NCBI RefSeq assembly: GCF_003863365.1
Contig: NZ_RQXT01000062.1
Span: 1-37,798 of the forward strand
Direction of reading: 5' to 3'
Length of the DNA stretch: 37,798 nucleotides
Origin: Mesorhizobium tamadayense
GTDB lineage: Bacteria; Pseudomonadota; Alphaproteobacteria; Rhizobiales; Rhizobiaceae
Positions within the stretch are counted from its first letter, which is position 1. The number at the start of each line of letters is the position of its first letter. Below the pieces are notes generated by a model that saw nothing but the letters and a program-made list of their open reading frames with translations, was not told where the DNA came from and did not search any database. Positions 1-8,347 of this stretch are shown piece after piece. Made by a program: the position numbers and the translations under genes.

Positions 1-76
1 TAAGTCCCCTCGCTGCGGCGGCGTCGACCGAAGCGGCCATTGAAAAAGTGCCGTCATTCTCCTCACCGACGCGTCA

Positions 77-997
77 TCAGAGATCCGCAACGCTTTCCTG
101 GACGGGCGCCGGAGTCACAAGCTCGGACACGAGTTTCATGAACGCCTTGATCGGGCGAAGCTCCTGCCGCCCCTTCAGACAGGCCGCGAATGATTCCGTG
201 AACGGCTTGTGATCGGCAATCCGCAGCGGCCTCAGGCGCTCATCCGGTTGAAATTCCGTCTTCGAGACGATTCCCGCGCCCAGCCCGGCGGCAACGGCTT
301 CACGCACGGCGTCGCGTGGAACTTCCATCAGCACATTTGGGCGCACACGGTGCTGCGCCAATATCTCGGCCAGCGCTTGTCGCGTCACCGATCCCGATTC
401 ACGAAAAATCATCCGCTGCCCATCGAGCTCCGCAAGATCGATCTGCTGGCGACCGGCCCATGGATGCTCGCGATGGACAAACACGATTACTTCATGCCGG
501 CCGAGCTGGATCAAGTCGAGACGCGGATCGTCATAATCGCGGCCGATGATGGCGAGGTCCACCTCGTAGTTGAGTAACTTGTTGTAGATGAGGTCCGAAT
601 TGCCGCTGTCGAGGAATACCTGAACGAGCGGATATCGGGCGTGAAATTGCGAGAGCAGTTCCATGACGAAAAACGGACCGACGGAGCCGACGCGCAGCCT
701 GCCGGAAATCTGATTGCCTTCCGCGCGAAGAATCCCGACCGCCTGCTCCTCGAGCGAGAAAATCTGCCTCGCGACGGTGAGAAGCGCTTCTCCTGCGTCG
801 GTCAGCTTGAGGCCTCGCGGCGTGCGCAGGAACAGCTGGACTTCATAGGTCTCTTCGAGAGCCTTCACCTGGGTGGTGACGGTGGGCTGGCCGATGCAAA
901 GGAGATCCGCAGCCTTGGTGAAACTGAGCTCGCGCCCAACAGCGTAAAAGGAGCGCAATTGGCTGAAGTTCACGAAATGAAGCTTGTTTACGCTCAT
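77..997 (-). CDS. LysR-family transcriptional regulator
   Basis: A 306-residue LysR-type regulator. The N-terminal winged helix-turn-helix spans about residues 12-70 (AADLLCIGQPTVTTQVKALE core) and is followed by a periplasmic-binding-like effector domain to the C-terminus; the length is normal for the family. The ATG at 997 is chosen over an upstream TTG because an AGAGGT ribosome-binding site sits just before it. That start overlaps the stop of the preceding hydrolase gene, so the two are translationally coupled. It is the last gene of the oxygenase/importer run and, by position, is the likely activator of that operon (inference). The effector is unknown. LysR proteins usually bind T-N11-A boxes, but no convincing box was identified in this window. 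Confidence 0.93.
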   Translation of the reverse strand: MSVNKLHFVNFSQLRSFYAVGRELSFTKAADLLCIGQPTVTTQVKALEETYEVQLFLRTPRGLKLTDAGEALLTVARQIFSLEEQAVGILRAEGNQISGRLRVGSVGPFFVMELLSQFHARYPLVQVFLDSGNSDLIYNKLLNYEVDLAIIGRDYDDPRLDLIQLGRHEVIVFVHREHPWAGRQQIDLAELDGQRMIFRESGSVTRQALAEILAQHRVRPNVLMEVPRDAVREAVAAGLGAGIVSKTEFQPDERLRPLRIADHKPFTESFAACLKGRQELRPIKAFMKLVSELVTPAPVQESVADL

Positions 998-1830
998 CAA
1001 CTACCTCTTTGCCGGAAGGCTTCCGCTGTCCGGGTGACCTCTTGCGCGATTTCCGAGCGCTCCTCCAGCATGTCGCAAAGGATCGTATAGTGATTTCTTG
1101 CGGGCATCGAAACCAACCGAGTGTTTTGGCCGGAGCGCCTCCAATGTTCGACGAAACCCCGCGACTGACCAAGGAAGGCGGGCGTCTCATCGGCGCCGAC
1201 GATCGCCGCGAGCATACAGGGCGGCGGCGCCTGATGAATCGGGCTGAGTTTCGCAGCGCGCAGACGGTCGAGCCGCAGCGCCACATTGAGCGACGTCTCC
1301 ACTAGAGGCTCGACATCGAAAACGCCACTGATTGGCACGCAGGCTGCGAGCTGGGTGGACTCCAATCGTGTTGTCATCGCGAGTGTGGCGGCAAGATGGC
1401 CTCCAGCAGAATGGCCGCTAGCGATCCAGAACGGCGGCGGCGCTCGAAGGGCGCTCAGGATCGCAGGCAGGCAGCCGCCAATGCTCTCGACTATCCTTTC
1501 CATGGTGGCGTCCGGCGACAGCGGATAGTTCGGCAGTGCGACGGAAAAGCCGCTCCGGACCAGCGCGGCCGCGACGAAGGAATAGCGGGTCTTGTCCAGG
1601 CTTTGCCAATAGCCCCCATGGACGAAAACCACCAGGGGTGCGCCTTGCCCGGCGGAAAACAAATCGAACACCTCGCGCGGATGCGCACCGTAAGGCAAAT
1701 CGCAAACGCACCGAAGTGTGGCACGGGCAGCGGCGCTCGCCTCGTCAAAGCGGTGATAGACCTCGGTTCGCTCAGGGTAACGGTCGCGGAAGACGTAGCC
1801 AGATTCTCTGTCGGGAAGGTCGCCGGTCAT
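997..1830 (-). CDS. alpha/beta hydrolase, arylformamidase/carboxylesterase type
   Basis: A 277-residue serine hydrolase. It has the oxyanion motif HGGYW (residues 71-75), the nucleophile elbow GHSAGGH with Ser141, and a C-terminal histidine at about 247 in ARNHYT. HGGxW is typical of kynurenine formamidase-like and hormone-sensitive-lipase-like esterases that cleave small acyl or formyl esters and amides. The start ATG overlaps the stop of the alcohol dehydrogenase gene by 4 bases (ATGA), so the two are probably co-translated. Next to a class III alcohol dehydrogenase it sits where S-formylglutathione hydrolase is often found, and a formyl-ester or formyl-thioester role is an attractive inference. 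It is not a classical FghA/esterase-D sequence, however. Kynurenine breakdown is unlikely, because no other genes of that pathway are present. Confidence 0.88.
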   Translation of the reverse strand: MTGDLPDRESGYVFRDRYPERTEVYHRFDEASAAARATLRCVCDLPYGAHPREVFDLFSAGQGAPLVVFVHGGYWQSLDKTRYSFVAAALVRSGFSVALPNYPLSPDATMERIVESIGGCLPAILSALRAPPPFWIASGHSAGGHLAATLAMTTRLESTQLAACVPISGVFDVEPLVETSLNVALRLDRLRAAKLSPIHQAPPPCMLAAIVGADETPAFLGQSRGFVEHWRRSGQNTRLVSMPARNHYTILCDMLEERSEIAQEVTRTAEAFRQRGS

Positions 1831-2936
1831 TCGAAGTGGATAACGCTTCGTACGGACTCTCCCGTCCGCATCAGGTCGAACCCGCGATTGACCTGGTCGA
1901 GGGCGAGCGTGTGGGTGATCTGACGGTCGAGATCAAGCTCGCCGTCCATGTAGAAATCGATCAAGCGGCCGAGTCCGCTGCGTCCTTTCACGCCGCCGAA
2001 ATAGCTGCCGCGAATGGTTCTGCCATAACGCACGCCGACCGGCGGAAAGCCCATCTCGGCCCCGGGCGGCTCGACGCCAAGCAACACCGCTGTTCCCCAG
2101 GCCGGATGGCAGCAATCGAAGGCCTGCCGCATGACCGGCACGATTCCGGTGCATTCAAACGCGACGTCGGCACCACCTGCGGTGAGGTCGCGGATCGCCT
2201 GCACGACTTTCGCGCCCTCGCGCCCCGCATTGATGAAGTCCGTCATGCCGTAGGCGCGGGCAAGTTCGTTTTTCCGGTCGGTGATGTCGACGCCGATAAT
2301 CGTCGTCGCACCGGCCAACCGCGCGCCCTGGATGACGTTGATACCGATACCGCCCAGTCCGAAAACAGCGACCGCGTCACCTTCGCGGATCTCGGAAAGC
2401 GCGGCGCCGACACCGGTGGTGACGCCACAGCCGAAAAGGCACACCTTATCCAGCGGCGCATCCTTCCGGATTTTCGCCAAGGCGATCTCGGGAACGACTG
2501 TGTAGCGCGACAGCGTCGAGGTGCCCATAAAATGATGCACCGGGGCGGTGTCCCACGAGAAGCGCGCGGTGCCGTCCGGCATCACGCCCTTGTCGCGTGT
2601 CGGCTTGATCGTCCAGCACAGATTGGTGCGGCTGCTCCTGCACATGCGGCAATGCATGCACTCCGGGCCGTAGAGCGGAATGACGTGATCGCCGGGCGCC
2701 AGGCCGATGACGCCTTCGCCTACCTCGACGACGCGTCCAGCGCCCTCGTGGCCCGGTATCAGCGGATAGACGCTCGTGGCGTTGACGCCGTCCAATGCTG
2801 TGAGGTCGGTGTGGCAAAGGCCGGAGGCGACGATCTCGACCATGGCTTCGCCATGGCCAGGCGGCGCCACCCGCACGGTTTCAACCGCCAGCGGCCGGTT
2901 CGGCTCGAAACAGATCGCAGCGGGCGAGCCGATCAC
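1827..2936 (-). CDS. class III-type zinc alcohol dehydrogenase (S-(hydroxymethyl)glutathione dehydrogenase-like)
   Basis: A 369-residue medium-chain zinc dehydrogenase. Catalytic zinc ligands are Cys41, His63 and Cys170; structural zinc ligands are Cys93, Cys96, Cys99 and Cys107; the nucleotide-binding GLGGIG is at 193-198. Long stretches (FGCGVTTG, GLGGIGINVIQGARLAGA, ECTG, MRTGESVRSVI) closely follow the class III family, whose main substrate is S-hydroxymethylglutathione formed from formaldehyde. The start is a GTG that overlaps the stop of the ferredoxin reductase gene (GTGA), so it is translationally coupled to the oxygenase. Coupling to an oxygenase fits removal of formaldehyde from demethylation (inference). 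It could instead oxidise an aromatic or aliphatic alcohol, as some divergent class III relatives do. Confidence 0.9.
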   Translation of the reverse strand: MIGSPAAICFEPNRPLAVETVRVAPPGHGEAMVEIVASGLCHTDLTALDGVNATSVYPLIPGHEGAGRVVEVGEGVIGLAPGDHVIPLYGPECMHCRMCRSSRTNLCWTIKPTRDKGVMPDGTARFSWDTAPVHHFMGTSTLSRYTVVPEIALAKIRKDAPLDKVCLFGCGVTTGVGAALSEIREGDAVAVFGLGGIGINVIQGARLAGATTIIGVDITDRKNELARAYGMTDFINAGREGAKVVQAIRDLTAGGADVAFECTGIVPVMRQAFDCCHPAWGTAVLLGVEPPGAEMGFPPVGVRYGRTIRGSYFGGVKGRSGLGRLIDFYMDGELDLDRQITHTLALDQVNRGFDLMRTGESVRSVIHFE

Positions 2937-4180
2937 GACGCGCGCCTTGCAAGCGAGGCGGCAAACGGCGCGAATCCCTTGCGGACGAGGTCCGCCGCAT
3001 CCAGCTTGCCGCCTGCCTTGATGATTTCGCGCGCGATGCGGATGTCACGGCCGTAGGCGACGCCGACCGCGCCGATCAACCGTTCTCCTTCGGTGAAATA
3101 GGCGAGATAGGCGCGCGCGCCGGGCTTGCCTCGCTCATAGGCAAGCCTGCCCGCGCCGGGCAAGCCGGCCACCTGGATGTTCAGGTCGTATTGATCGGTC
3201 CAGAACCATGGCACCTCGCCGTAGGACGTCGGCCGGCCGCAGAGATAAGAGGCGACGATGCCCGCCTGGTCCTCGGCATTCTTCCAAGATTCCAAGCGCC
3301 AGCGGCGGCCGAAAAATGGGTTATCGTGCGCGGCGACGTCGCCGGCGGCGAAAATGTCCGGGTCGCTGGTTTGGCCGAACGCGTTGACGACGATGCCGTT
3401 GTCGGTATCGAGCCCCGCCTCGCGCGCCAGGCGGTCGTTGGGCGTACCGCCGATGCCGACCAGCACCAGATTTGCCTGCAGTTTCGAGCCGTCGTCGAGG
3501 TGCAGGCATGCCGTCTCGCCAAGCGATTCCGATGCGGCTATTTGCCGACCGCAGAGAATGCGAACCCCGGCCCGCTCATGTACCTCCGCGATCCATTGCG
3601 ACAGATAACCGGGGAGCAGCCGGCTCAACGGCCGATCTGCGGCCTCAAGCACGGTGACGCGGGCGCCAAGCTTGACTGCACTCGCTGCAACTTCGAGGCC
3701 GATCAGCCCCGCTCCGACCAGTACGATCGACGAATCCGGAAGGATCCGGCTGCGTAGCGACAGCGCATCCTCGAAGGAGCGGAGATAGGCGGTCCGGTGC
3801 GCGACCGGTTCCAGAGTGGTGATCCTGCGCGGCGACAGCCCCGTCGCCAGCACCAATTTGCGATAGGCTAGAGGGCCACGGCCTTCGATCGTCACGGACT
3901 TGGTCCGTCTGTCGATGCCGGTTGCCTCGACGCCCACGTGAAAGGTCACGCCTATCTCGTTCCATTTCGCCGCGGGCAGCAGATAGGCATTCGTCGGCGC
4001 TTCGGCGGACGTCAGCACAGTCTTCGACAGCGGCGGCCGCTCGTATGGCAGCTCCCTTTCGATCCCGATCACGTCGATCGGCCCGGCGAAGCCGCCGTGC
4101 CGAAGCCGCTCCGCCGTGCGGCCGCCGGCGTGCCCGCCGCCGACAATTACTACTCCGGCCGTCCTCCCGAGAGCCACCAC
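2933..4180 (-). CDS. mocF: FAD/NAD(P)H ferredoxin reductase, MocF-like
   Basis: A 415-residue flavoprotein of the rubredoxin/ferredoxin reductase family. It has an FAD-binding Rossmann motif GGGHAG at residues 14-19, the ERPPLSK segment near 47-53, an NAD(P)H motif GAGLIG at 156-161, and the second FAD motif IFAAGDVA near 277-283. It passes electrons from NAD(P)H to a small ferredoxin. The GTG start follows the oxygenase gene by 3 bases, after an AAGGGG site. Its pairing with a membrane desaturase-type oxygenase and a Rieske ferredoxin matches MocF of rhizopine catabolism. The symbol rests on family and context, not on alignment. Other three-component oxygenases use the same reductase family. 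Confidence 0.85.
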   Translation of the reverse strand: MVALGRTAGVVIVGGGHAGGRTAERLRHGGFAGPIDVIGIERELPYERPPLSKTVLTSAEAPTNAYLLPAAKWNEIGVTFHVGVEATGIDRRTKSVTIEGRGPLAYRKLVLATGLSPRRITTLEPVAHRTAYLRSFEDALSLRSRILPDSSIVLVGAGLIGLEVAASAVKLGARVTVLEAADRPLSRLLPGYLSQWIAEVHERAGVRILCGRQIAASESLGETACLHLDDGSKLQANLVLVGIGGTPNDRLAREAGLDTDNGIVVNAFGQTSDPDIFAAGDVAAHDNPFFGRRWRLESWKNAEDQAGIVASYLCGRPTSYGEVPWFWTDQYDLNIQVAGLPGAGRLAYERGKPGARAYLAYFTEGERLIGAVGVAYGRDIRIAREIIKAGGKLDAADLVRKGFAPFAASLARRAS

Positions 4181-4183
4181 CGT

Positions 4184-5185
4184 TCAGGCCCCTTGACCGG
4201 CAGACATGGTGCCGGCCCGACCGTTCCTCAGCACCTCGCGGATGATCTCACGATGCACCTGGAAATACCCTTTGCTGACGCACTCCAGGTGCGGCGAGAC
4301 TTCCTCGTGAAGCCGAGCCAGGGCATGGAACGGTACCGAGGAGGCAAGATGGTGCTCGGCATGGAACGGCATGTTCCAGTAGAGCATCCTCAGCACCGGG
4401 TTCGCCAGAGTGGTGCGGGTATTGGCGAGCAGGTTCGGGCTCTCTTCAGCACCGGTGTGCTCGGCCATGCGGATGGCGCGCAGCACCGGTTCGCCCATAA
4501 AGCGCGGCAACAGCCAGTACACCAGCGCAATGGTGCTGCCGAAATAGATCGAGACCGCTGCGATGGCGATATAGGCCAGGACCAGCAGGCGGATTTCCAA
4601 CATCACCTGTTTGAACACCGATTCCGGCAGGAACTCACGCTCCTCTTCGGTGAAACGTCCCGTCGAACCGCGCCACAGGGTGCCCACCAGTTTCGGCCAA
4701 AAGGAGAGGCCCAGGATTTGCCCGAAATAGTCGCGCATCGACGCTGGGAACGGCACGATATCGGGATCGTGATCCTCGTGCTGCGTAAAGGTGTGATGCG
4801 CGGCGTGGCGATATTTGAAATAGAGGAAAGGGCGGAACGTGAAAGCCGCGACCGCGAACCCCACGGCATGATTGATCCACCGCGAATGAAAGGCCGTGCC
4901 GTGCGAGCATTCGTGTAGCGGTGCGAAGAGCAAAACGATGACGATGCCGTAGGCGAGCATAGCGGGAATTTGCAGCCACAGCATGCCTGCGGACAGCCAG
5001 ACGGCCAGAATTCCCAGGGCAAGCGCCGACAGGTGCACCGTAAGCCTGATCAGTCCCGGCCGGTTCGTGCGCGTGCGGAGCGTCTTCAGCTTGTCGCGCG
5101 AAATGATCTCCGGCCCGGTCAGCGGCCAGATTTTGCTGCCAATGCCACCGATTCCGGCATAGCTGGCAGAATTATCGCCCTGCAT
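4184..5185 (-). CDS. mocD: membrane di-iron fatty-acid-desaturase-family oxygenase, MocD-like
   Basis: A 333-residue integral membrane protein with the three histidine boxes of the desaturase/hydroxylase superfamily: HECSH (91-95), HAAHH (127-131) and HAEHH (275-279). Hydrophobic segments lie near 50-90, 105-125 and 200-227. The boxes bind a di-iron centre that activates oxygen at the inner face of the membrane. A strong GGAGG site precedes the ATG. The gene is immediately followed by its likely reductase, and a Rieske ferredoxin lies 6.6 kb upstream in the same run. MocD, proposed to demethylate the rhizopine 3-O-methyl-scyllo-inosamine, belongs to this family and works with the same two partners. 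An alkane- or terpene-type hydroxylase is the main alternative, but the neighbouring sugar importer and kinase argue for a sugar-like substrate. Confidence 0.85.
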   Translation of the reverse strand: MQGDNSASYAGIGGIGSKIWPLTGPEIISRDKLKTLRTRTNRPGLIRLTVHLSALALGILAVWLSAGMLWLQIPAMLAYGIVIVLLFAPLHECSHGTAFHSRWINHAVGFAVAAFTFRPFLYFKYRHAAHHTFTQHEDHDPDIVPFPASMRDYFGQILGLSFWPKLVGTLWRGSTGRFTEEEREFLPESVFKQVMLEIRLLVLAYIAIAAVSIYFGSTIALVYWLLPRFMGEPVLRAIRMAEHTGAEESPNLLANTRTTLANPVLRMLYWNMPFHAEHHLASSVPFHALARLHEEVSPHLECVSKGYFQVHREIIREVLRNGRAGTMSAGQGA

Positions 5186-5247
5186 GCGGATCCTCCTTCA
5201 TGTTGCTGCCTTCGGAGAAGAACTAGCCTGGGTGTCGGGCGGAGGGA

Positions 5248-5258
5248 AAATTCATTGT
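5248..5258 (-). promoter_or_regulatory. 11-bp element upstream of the mocD-like gene
   Basis: On the minus strand this reads ACAATGAATTT and lies 63 bases upstream of the desaturase start, in the 97-bp gap after the importer ATPase. The same 11 bases occur at 12209-12219, 60 bases upstream of the Rieske ferredoxin start. The equal distances before two genes expected to work together suggest a shared control site or promoter element. No protein is assigned to it. Confidence 0.35.
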
Positions 5259-5282
5259 TTCCATGGCGCTATCGGTTGCGGG

Positions 5283-6770
5283 TCAAGCCACGAAGCAATG
5301 GGCGATCGCTTCGGCCGAAAAGTCCTTGCGATCGAAATGGCCGGTTACTCTCCCACGGCTCATCACGAGAATGCGGTCGCACGCATCCATCATTTCTTGG
5401 AGTTCGGTCGTCAGCAGCAGCACCGCCTTGCCCTCGTCGGCCAGACCCTGGATCGTGCACCAGATTTCGAATTTGGCGCCGACGTCGACGCCGCGGGTCG
5501 GATCCTCCGCAATGACGATATCCCCGCCGCGAGCGATCCATTTGCCGATGACGATCTTCTGCTGGTTGCCGCCGGACAGTTGCGAGGCGAGTTGAAAAAG
5601 ACCGCTGACCTTTATCGCCAGCTTGCGAACCAGCTCATTCGCAGTTGCGTTCTTTTGCCGGCGTTTCAGCAAGCCGAAACGGCCGAGACGGCGCAGGATC
5701 GCCATGCCGAGATTGTCGCCAACGCTCATCGGCAGGACCAACCCTTCGCCCTTGCGGTCCGCTGGCATAAAACCAATGCCGGCACGGATGGCCTCGCGCG
5801 GCGAGCGCAGCGCCACCGCTTTTCCACGGATGCGAATTTCACCGCGATCGATCGACGCGGCGCCGAAGATGGAGCGCGCGACAGCTTCGCGCTGGCAGCC
5901 GAGCAGGCCGGCGATGCCGACAATCTCGCCCGCCCGCACTTCTAACGAGACATCGTCGAAGACGCTGGCCTTGCTGATCGCCTTCACCTCAAGGGCGACA
6001 GCGCCGTATTGCCGCTCCTTGTACGCGGCCTCGCCAGGCTTGTGTTCGCGCCCCACCATCAGCGAAACGAGGGCGGCCTCGTGCAGCCCGGCGATTTCCC
6101 GCGTTCCAACCACATGGCCGTCCCGCAGCACCGTCACCCGGTCGGAAATGTCGAGCACCTCGCCCAGCCGATGCGAGACATAGATGACGCCGAGACCGTT
6201 GGCCTTCAGCTTCCGGATGATGCCGAGAAGATGCCCAACCTGATCGTCGTTGAGTGAGGCGGTCGGCTCGTCGAAGACCAGCACACGTGGGCGGCTGGCC
6301 AGCGCGCGGCATATCTCGACGATCTGCTGTTCGTTCAGGCTGAGTTCACCGACCTTGCGCGCGGGATCGAGGTTTACATGGATCTCGCCGAGCAGGTCCT
6401 CAGCCATACGATTGAGCGCCACTCGATTGCCGCGGCCGAGGCGCGCCTTCGGCTCGCGGCCGAGAAATATGTTCTCCGCAACACTGAGGTTCGGACACAG
6501 AACCAGCTCCTGGTGGACCAGCGCCAGCCGATTGGCGAGCGCCACCGTCGGGCCACTCAGCACCACCGGCTGACCCTGGATACGGATTTCGCCGCTGTCG
6601 GGGGCGGTGAGCCCGTTCATGACCGACAGCAGCGTCGACTTGCCGGCACCGTTCTCGCCGACCAGCGCATGCACCTCGCCGGCTTTCAGGTCGAAGGTGA
6701 CATCGGCCAGCGCAACGACGCCGGGGAACGTCTTGCGAATCGACTTGAGTTCCAGCAGTGGCGCGCCCAT
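5283..6770 (-). CDS. CUT2 sugar ABC transporter, double ATP-binding protein
   Basis: A 495-residue tandem ATPase of the RbsA/MglA type that powers sugar import from the cytoplasmic side. The N-terminal domain has Walker A GENGAGKST (38-46), the degenerate signature LSLNEQQ and Walker B VLVFDEPTAS. The C-terminal domain has a degenerate P-loop region (GIAGLLGCQ), the signature LSGGNQQ and the EDPTRGVD segment, as usual for the family. The start at 6770 is chosen because homology begins at MGAPLLELKSIRK; the upstream open frame lies inside the kinase gene. The gene is 5 bases downstream of the FGGY kinase, so importer and kinase are co-expressed. The monosaccharide or polyol carried is not evident. 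Confidence 0.93.
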   Translation of the reverse strand: MGAPLLELKSIRKTFPGVVALADVTFDLKAGEVHALVGENGAGKSTLLSVMNGLTAPDSGEIRIQGQPVVLSGPTVALANRLALVHQELVLCPNLSVAENIFLGREPKARLGRGNRVALNRMAEDLLGEIHVNLDPARKVGELSLNEQQIVEICRALASRPRVLVFDEPTASLNDDQVGHLLGIIRKLKANGLGVIYVSHRLGEVLDISDRVTVLRDGHVVGTREIAGLHEAALVSLMVGREHKPGEAAYKERQYGAVALEVKAISKASVFDDVSLEVRAGEIVGIAGLLGCQREAVARSIFGAASIDRGEIRIRGKAVALRSPREAIRAGIGFMPADRKGEGLVLPMSVGDNLGMAILRRLGRFGLLKRRQKNATANELVRKLAIKVSGLFQLASQLSGGNQQKIVIGKWIARGGDIVIAEDPTRGVDVGAKFEIWCTIQGLADEGKAVLLLTTELQEMMDACDRILVMSRGRVTGHFDRKDFSAEAIAHCFVA

Positions 6771-6775
6771 CACAA

Positions 6776-8326
6776 TCAGCCCGAATGGTACTTGTTGAGC
6801 AGCGCCCTGTGGCGATCCATGTCGCCGCGCACGTTCTGGTAGAAGGACGACCATACCTCGAAGAATTCGTGGTAGCGCTCGTGCAGCCTGGGATCCGGGT
6901 CGATCGTTTCCTTGATTCGGACGATATCCGCCAACGGCTCCGTCGGCGATTTATAGAGGCCCGCGGCGACGCCGGCGAGGATGGCGTCGCCGATCGGTGC
7001 CGCTTCACCAATGTCCGGCACTTTGAGAGGCAGGTTGACCACGTTGGCGGTGATCTGGTTCCAGAACCGGCTTTTGGTTGGTCCGCCATTCAGGATGAGT
7101 CCGTCCACCTTCACGCCGGCTTCGTTGGCGATGCGAACGTTGGAATAGAGATCAAAGGCGACGCCCTCGATCAATGCGCGAATGAAATGCGCCCGCGTCG
7201 TCGTCGGGCGGACGCCGAAGAAGGCGCCACAGGCATTGCTATTCCAGTTGGGGGAGAGCGTGTTGCCGAGATAAGGCAGGTAAAGCAGACCGTCCGAACA
7301 TGCCGGCACCTGCTTCGCCTGCTCGGTGAACAGGTCGAACACATTGTGGCCCATCCGCTCCGCCAGTCGGAATTCGGAATCGCCAAACTGGTCGCGGAAC
7401 CATTTCAGCGACGCACCGGTGAAGGCCATAGGGCCATCGAACATGGTGAGACCGGGCAGCACGTGGGGCCACTTCAGGATCCGGTACTCGTGCACATCCT
7501 GTTCGGTCGGGATCATGATGCCGAGGTTGGACCCCGTACCCATGGAGTAGTAGGCCTCGCCGGACTTGGTGACACCCACGCCGAGCGCCGCCGAGCTGAT
7601 ATCCGTGCCGCCAGCGGCCACGATGGTGCCTGGCCGCAGGCCCGTCTCCTCCGCCGCCTGCTTGGTTACCTCACCGACGATCTCATGCGATCGATAGAGT
7701 CGCGGGAGTTTCTCCGGCGGAATGCCGATCGCCTTGGCGATCGACTCGTTCCAGCGCTCCTTCTGGTACTCATAGGCATAGGCCAGTCCAGCGTCGCCGG
7801 TGTTCATCGTGAAGTTACCGCACATGCGGTAGGTGCAGTAGCCGGATGGCGACAGGAACTTGTGCGTGGCGTTGAAGACATGTGGTTCGTGCTTCTTGAT
7901 CCACAGTGCCTTGGGATCGATAAACCACGGCGCCACCCGGTTGCCGTTGTTCTTGTTGATCGTCGCCTCGCCCACGCTACGGCGGATATCCTCGCATTCC
8001 TCTTCCGAGCGGGAGTCCATCCAGATCATGGCGGACCGAAGCGGTTTGCCCTGGTCGCTCACGGGTAGCGTCACGCCCACCAGGCCGGAGAGTGCGATGG
8101 CGGCAATGTCGTCGGCGAAGCGCCCCTGCTCCAGACACTGGCGCACGGAGGAGACGACCGCCGACCAGTAGTTGGAGGCGTCCTGCTCGGCCCAGCCGGG
8201 AAACGGATGAAAGAGCGGATGCTCCTGCGAGCCGAACGCCACCACCTTGCCGGTGTTGGTGTCAAGGATCGCCGCCTTGACGTTCGTCGTTCCGATGTCA
8301 ATTCCGAGCGTGAGGTGTCCGCTCAT
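6776..8326 (-). CDS. FGGY-family carbohydrate kinase
   Basis: A 516-residue sugar/polyol kinase. It has an N-terminal ATPase-fold phosphate motif GIDIGTTNVKA (8-18), the substrate-contact segment WMD (102-104), the catalytic-base motif GGTD with Asp242, and the C-terminal adenosine-site segment GGPTKSRFWNQ. FGGY kinases phosphorylate pentuloses, hexuloses, polyols or glycerol with ATP. It lies between the permease and ATPase genes of the importer and so almost certainly phosphorylates the imported compound or an early product. The sequence is closest in feel to xylulokinase-like and uncharacterised FGGY members, and no substrate is assigned. Length and motifs are intact. Confidence 0.92.
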   Translation of the reverse strand: MSGHLTLGIDIGTTNVKAAILDTNTGKVVAFGSQEHPLFHPFPGWAEQDASNYWSAVVSSVRQCLEQGRFADDIAAIALSGLVGVTLPVSDQGKPLRSAMIWMDSRSEEECEDIRRSVGEATINKNNGNRVAPWFIDPKALWIKKHEPHVFNATHKFLSPSGYCTYRMCGNFTMNTGDAGLAYAYEYQKERWNESIAKAIGIPPEKLPRLYRSHEIVGEVTKQAAEETGLRPGTIVAAGGTDISSAALGVGVTKSGEAYYSMGTGSNLGIMIPTEQDVHEYRILKWPHVLPGLTMFDGPMAFTGASLKWFRDQFGDSEFRLAERMGHNVFDLFTEQAKQVPACSDGLLYLPYLGNTLSPNWNSNACGAFFGVRPTTTRAHFIRALIEGVAFDLYSNVRIANEAGVKVDGLILNGGPTKSRFWNQITANVVNLPLKVPDIGEAAPIGDAILAGVAAGLYKSPTEPLADIVRIKETIDPDPRLHERYHEFFEVWSSFYQNVRGDMDRHRALLNKYHSG

Positions 8327-8347
8327 GCAATGCCTCCCTTGGATGGA

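Noticed and set aside
1536..3056. A 506-codon plus-strand open frame opposite the hydrolase and alcohol dehydrogenase genes
   Set aside because: It is antisense to two genes with complete catalytic motifs, is arginine/histidine/aspartate-rich as expected of shadow frames in high-G+C DNA, and shows no domain.
4184..5185. Plain fatty acid desaturase for membrane lipids
   Set aside because: Tight linkage to a dedicated reductase, Rieske ferredoxin and formaldehyde-type dehydrogenase argues for a catabolic oxygenase, although sequence alone does not exclude lipid substrates.
5283..6854. Extended N-terminus of the importer ATPase beginning at 6854
   Set aside because: The extra 28 codons lie within the kinase gene, and family homology starts at the ATG at 6770.
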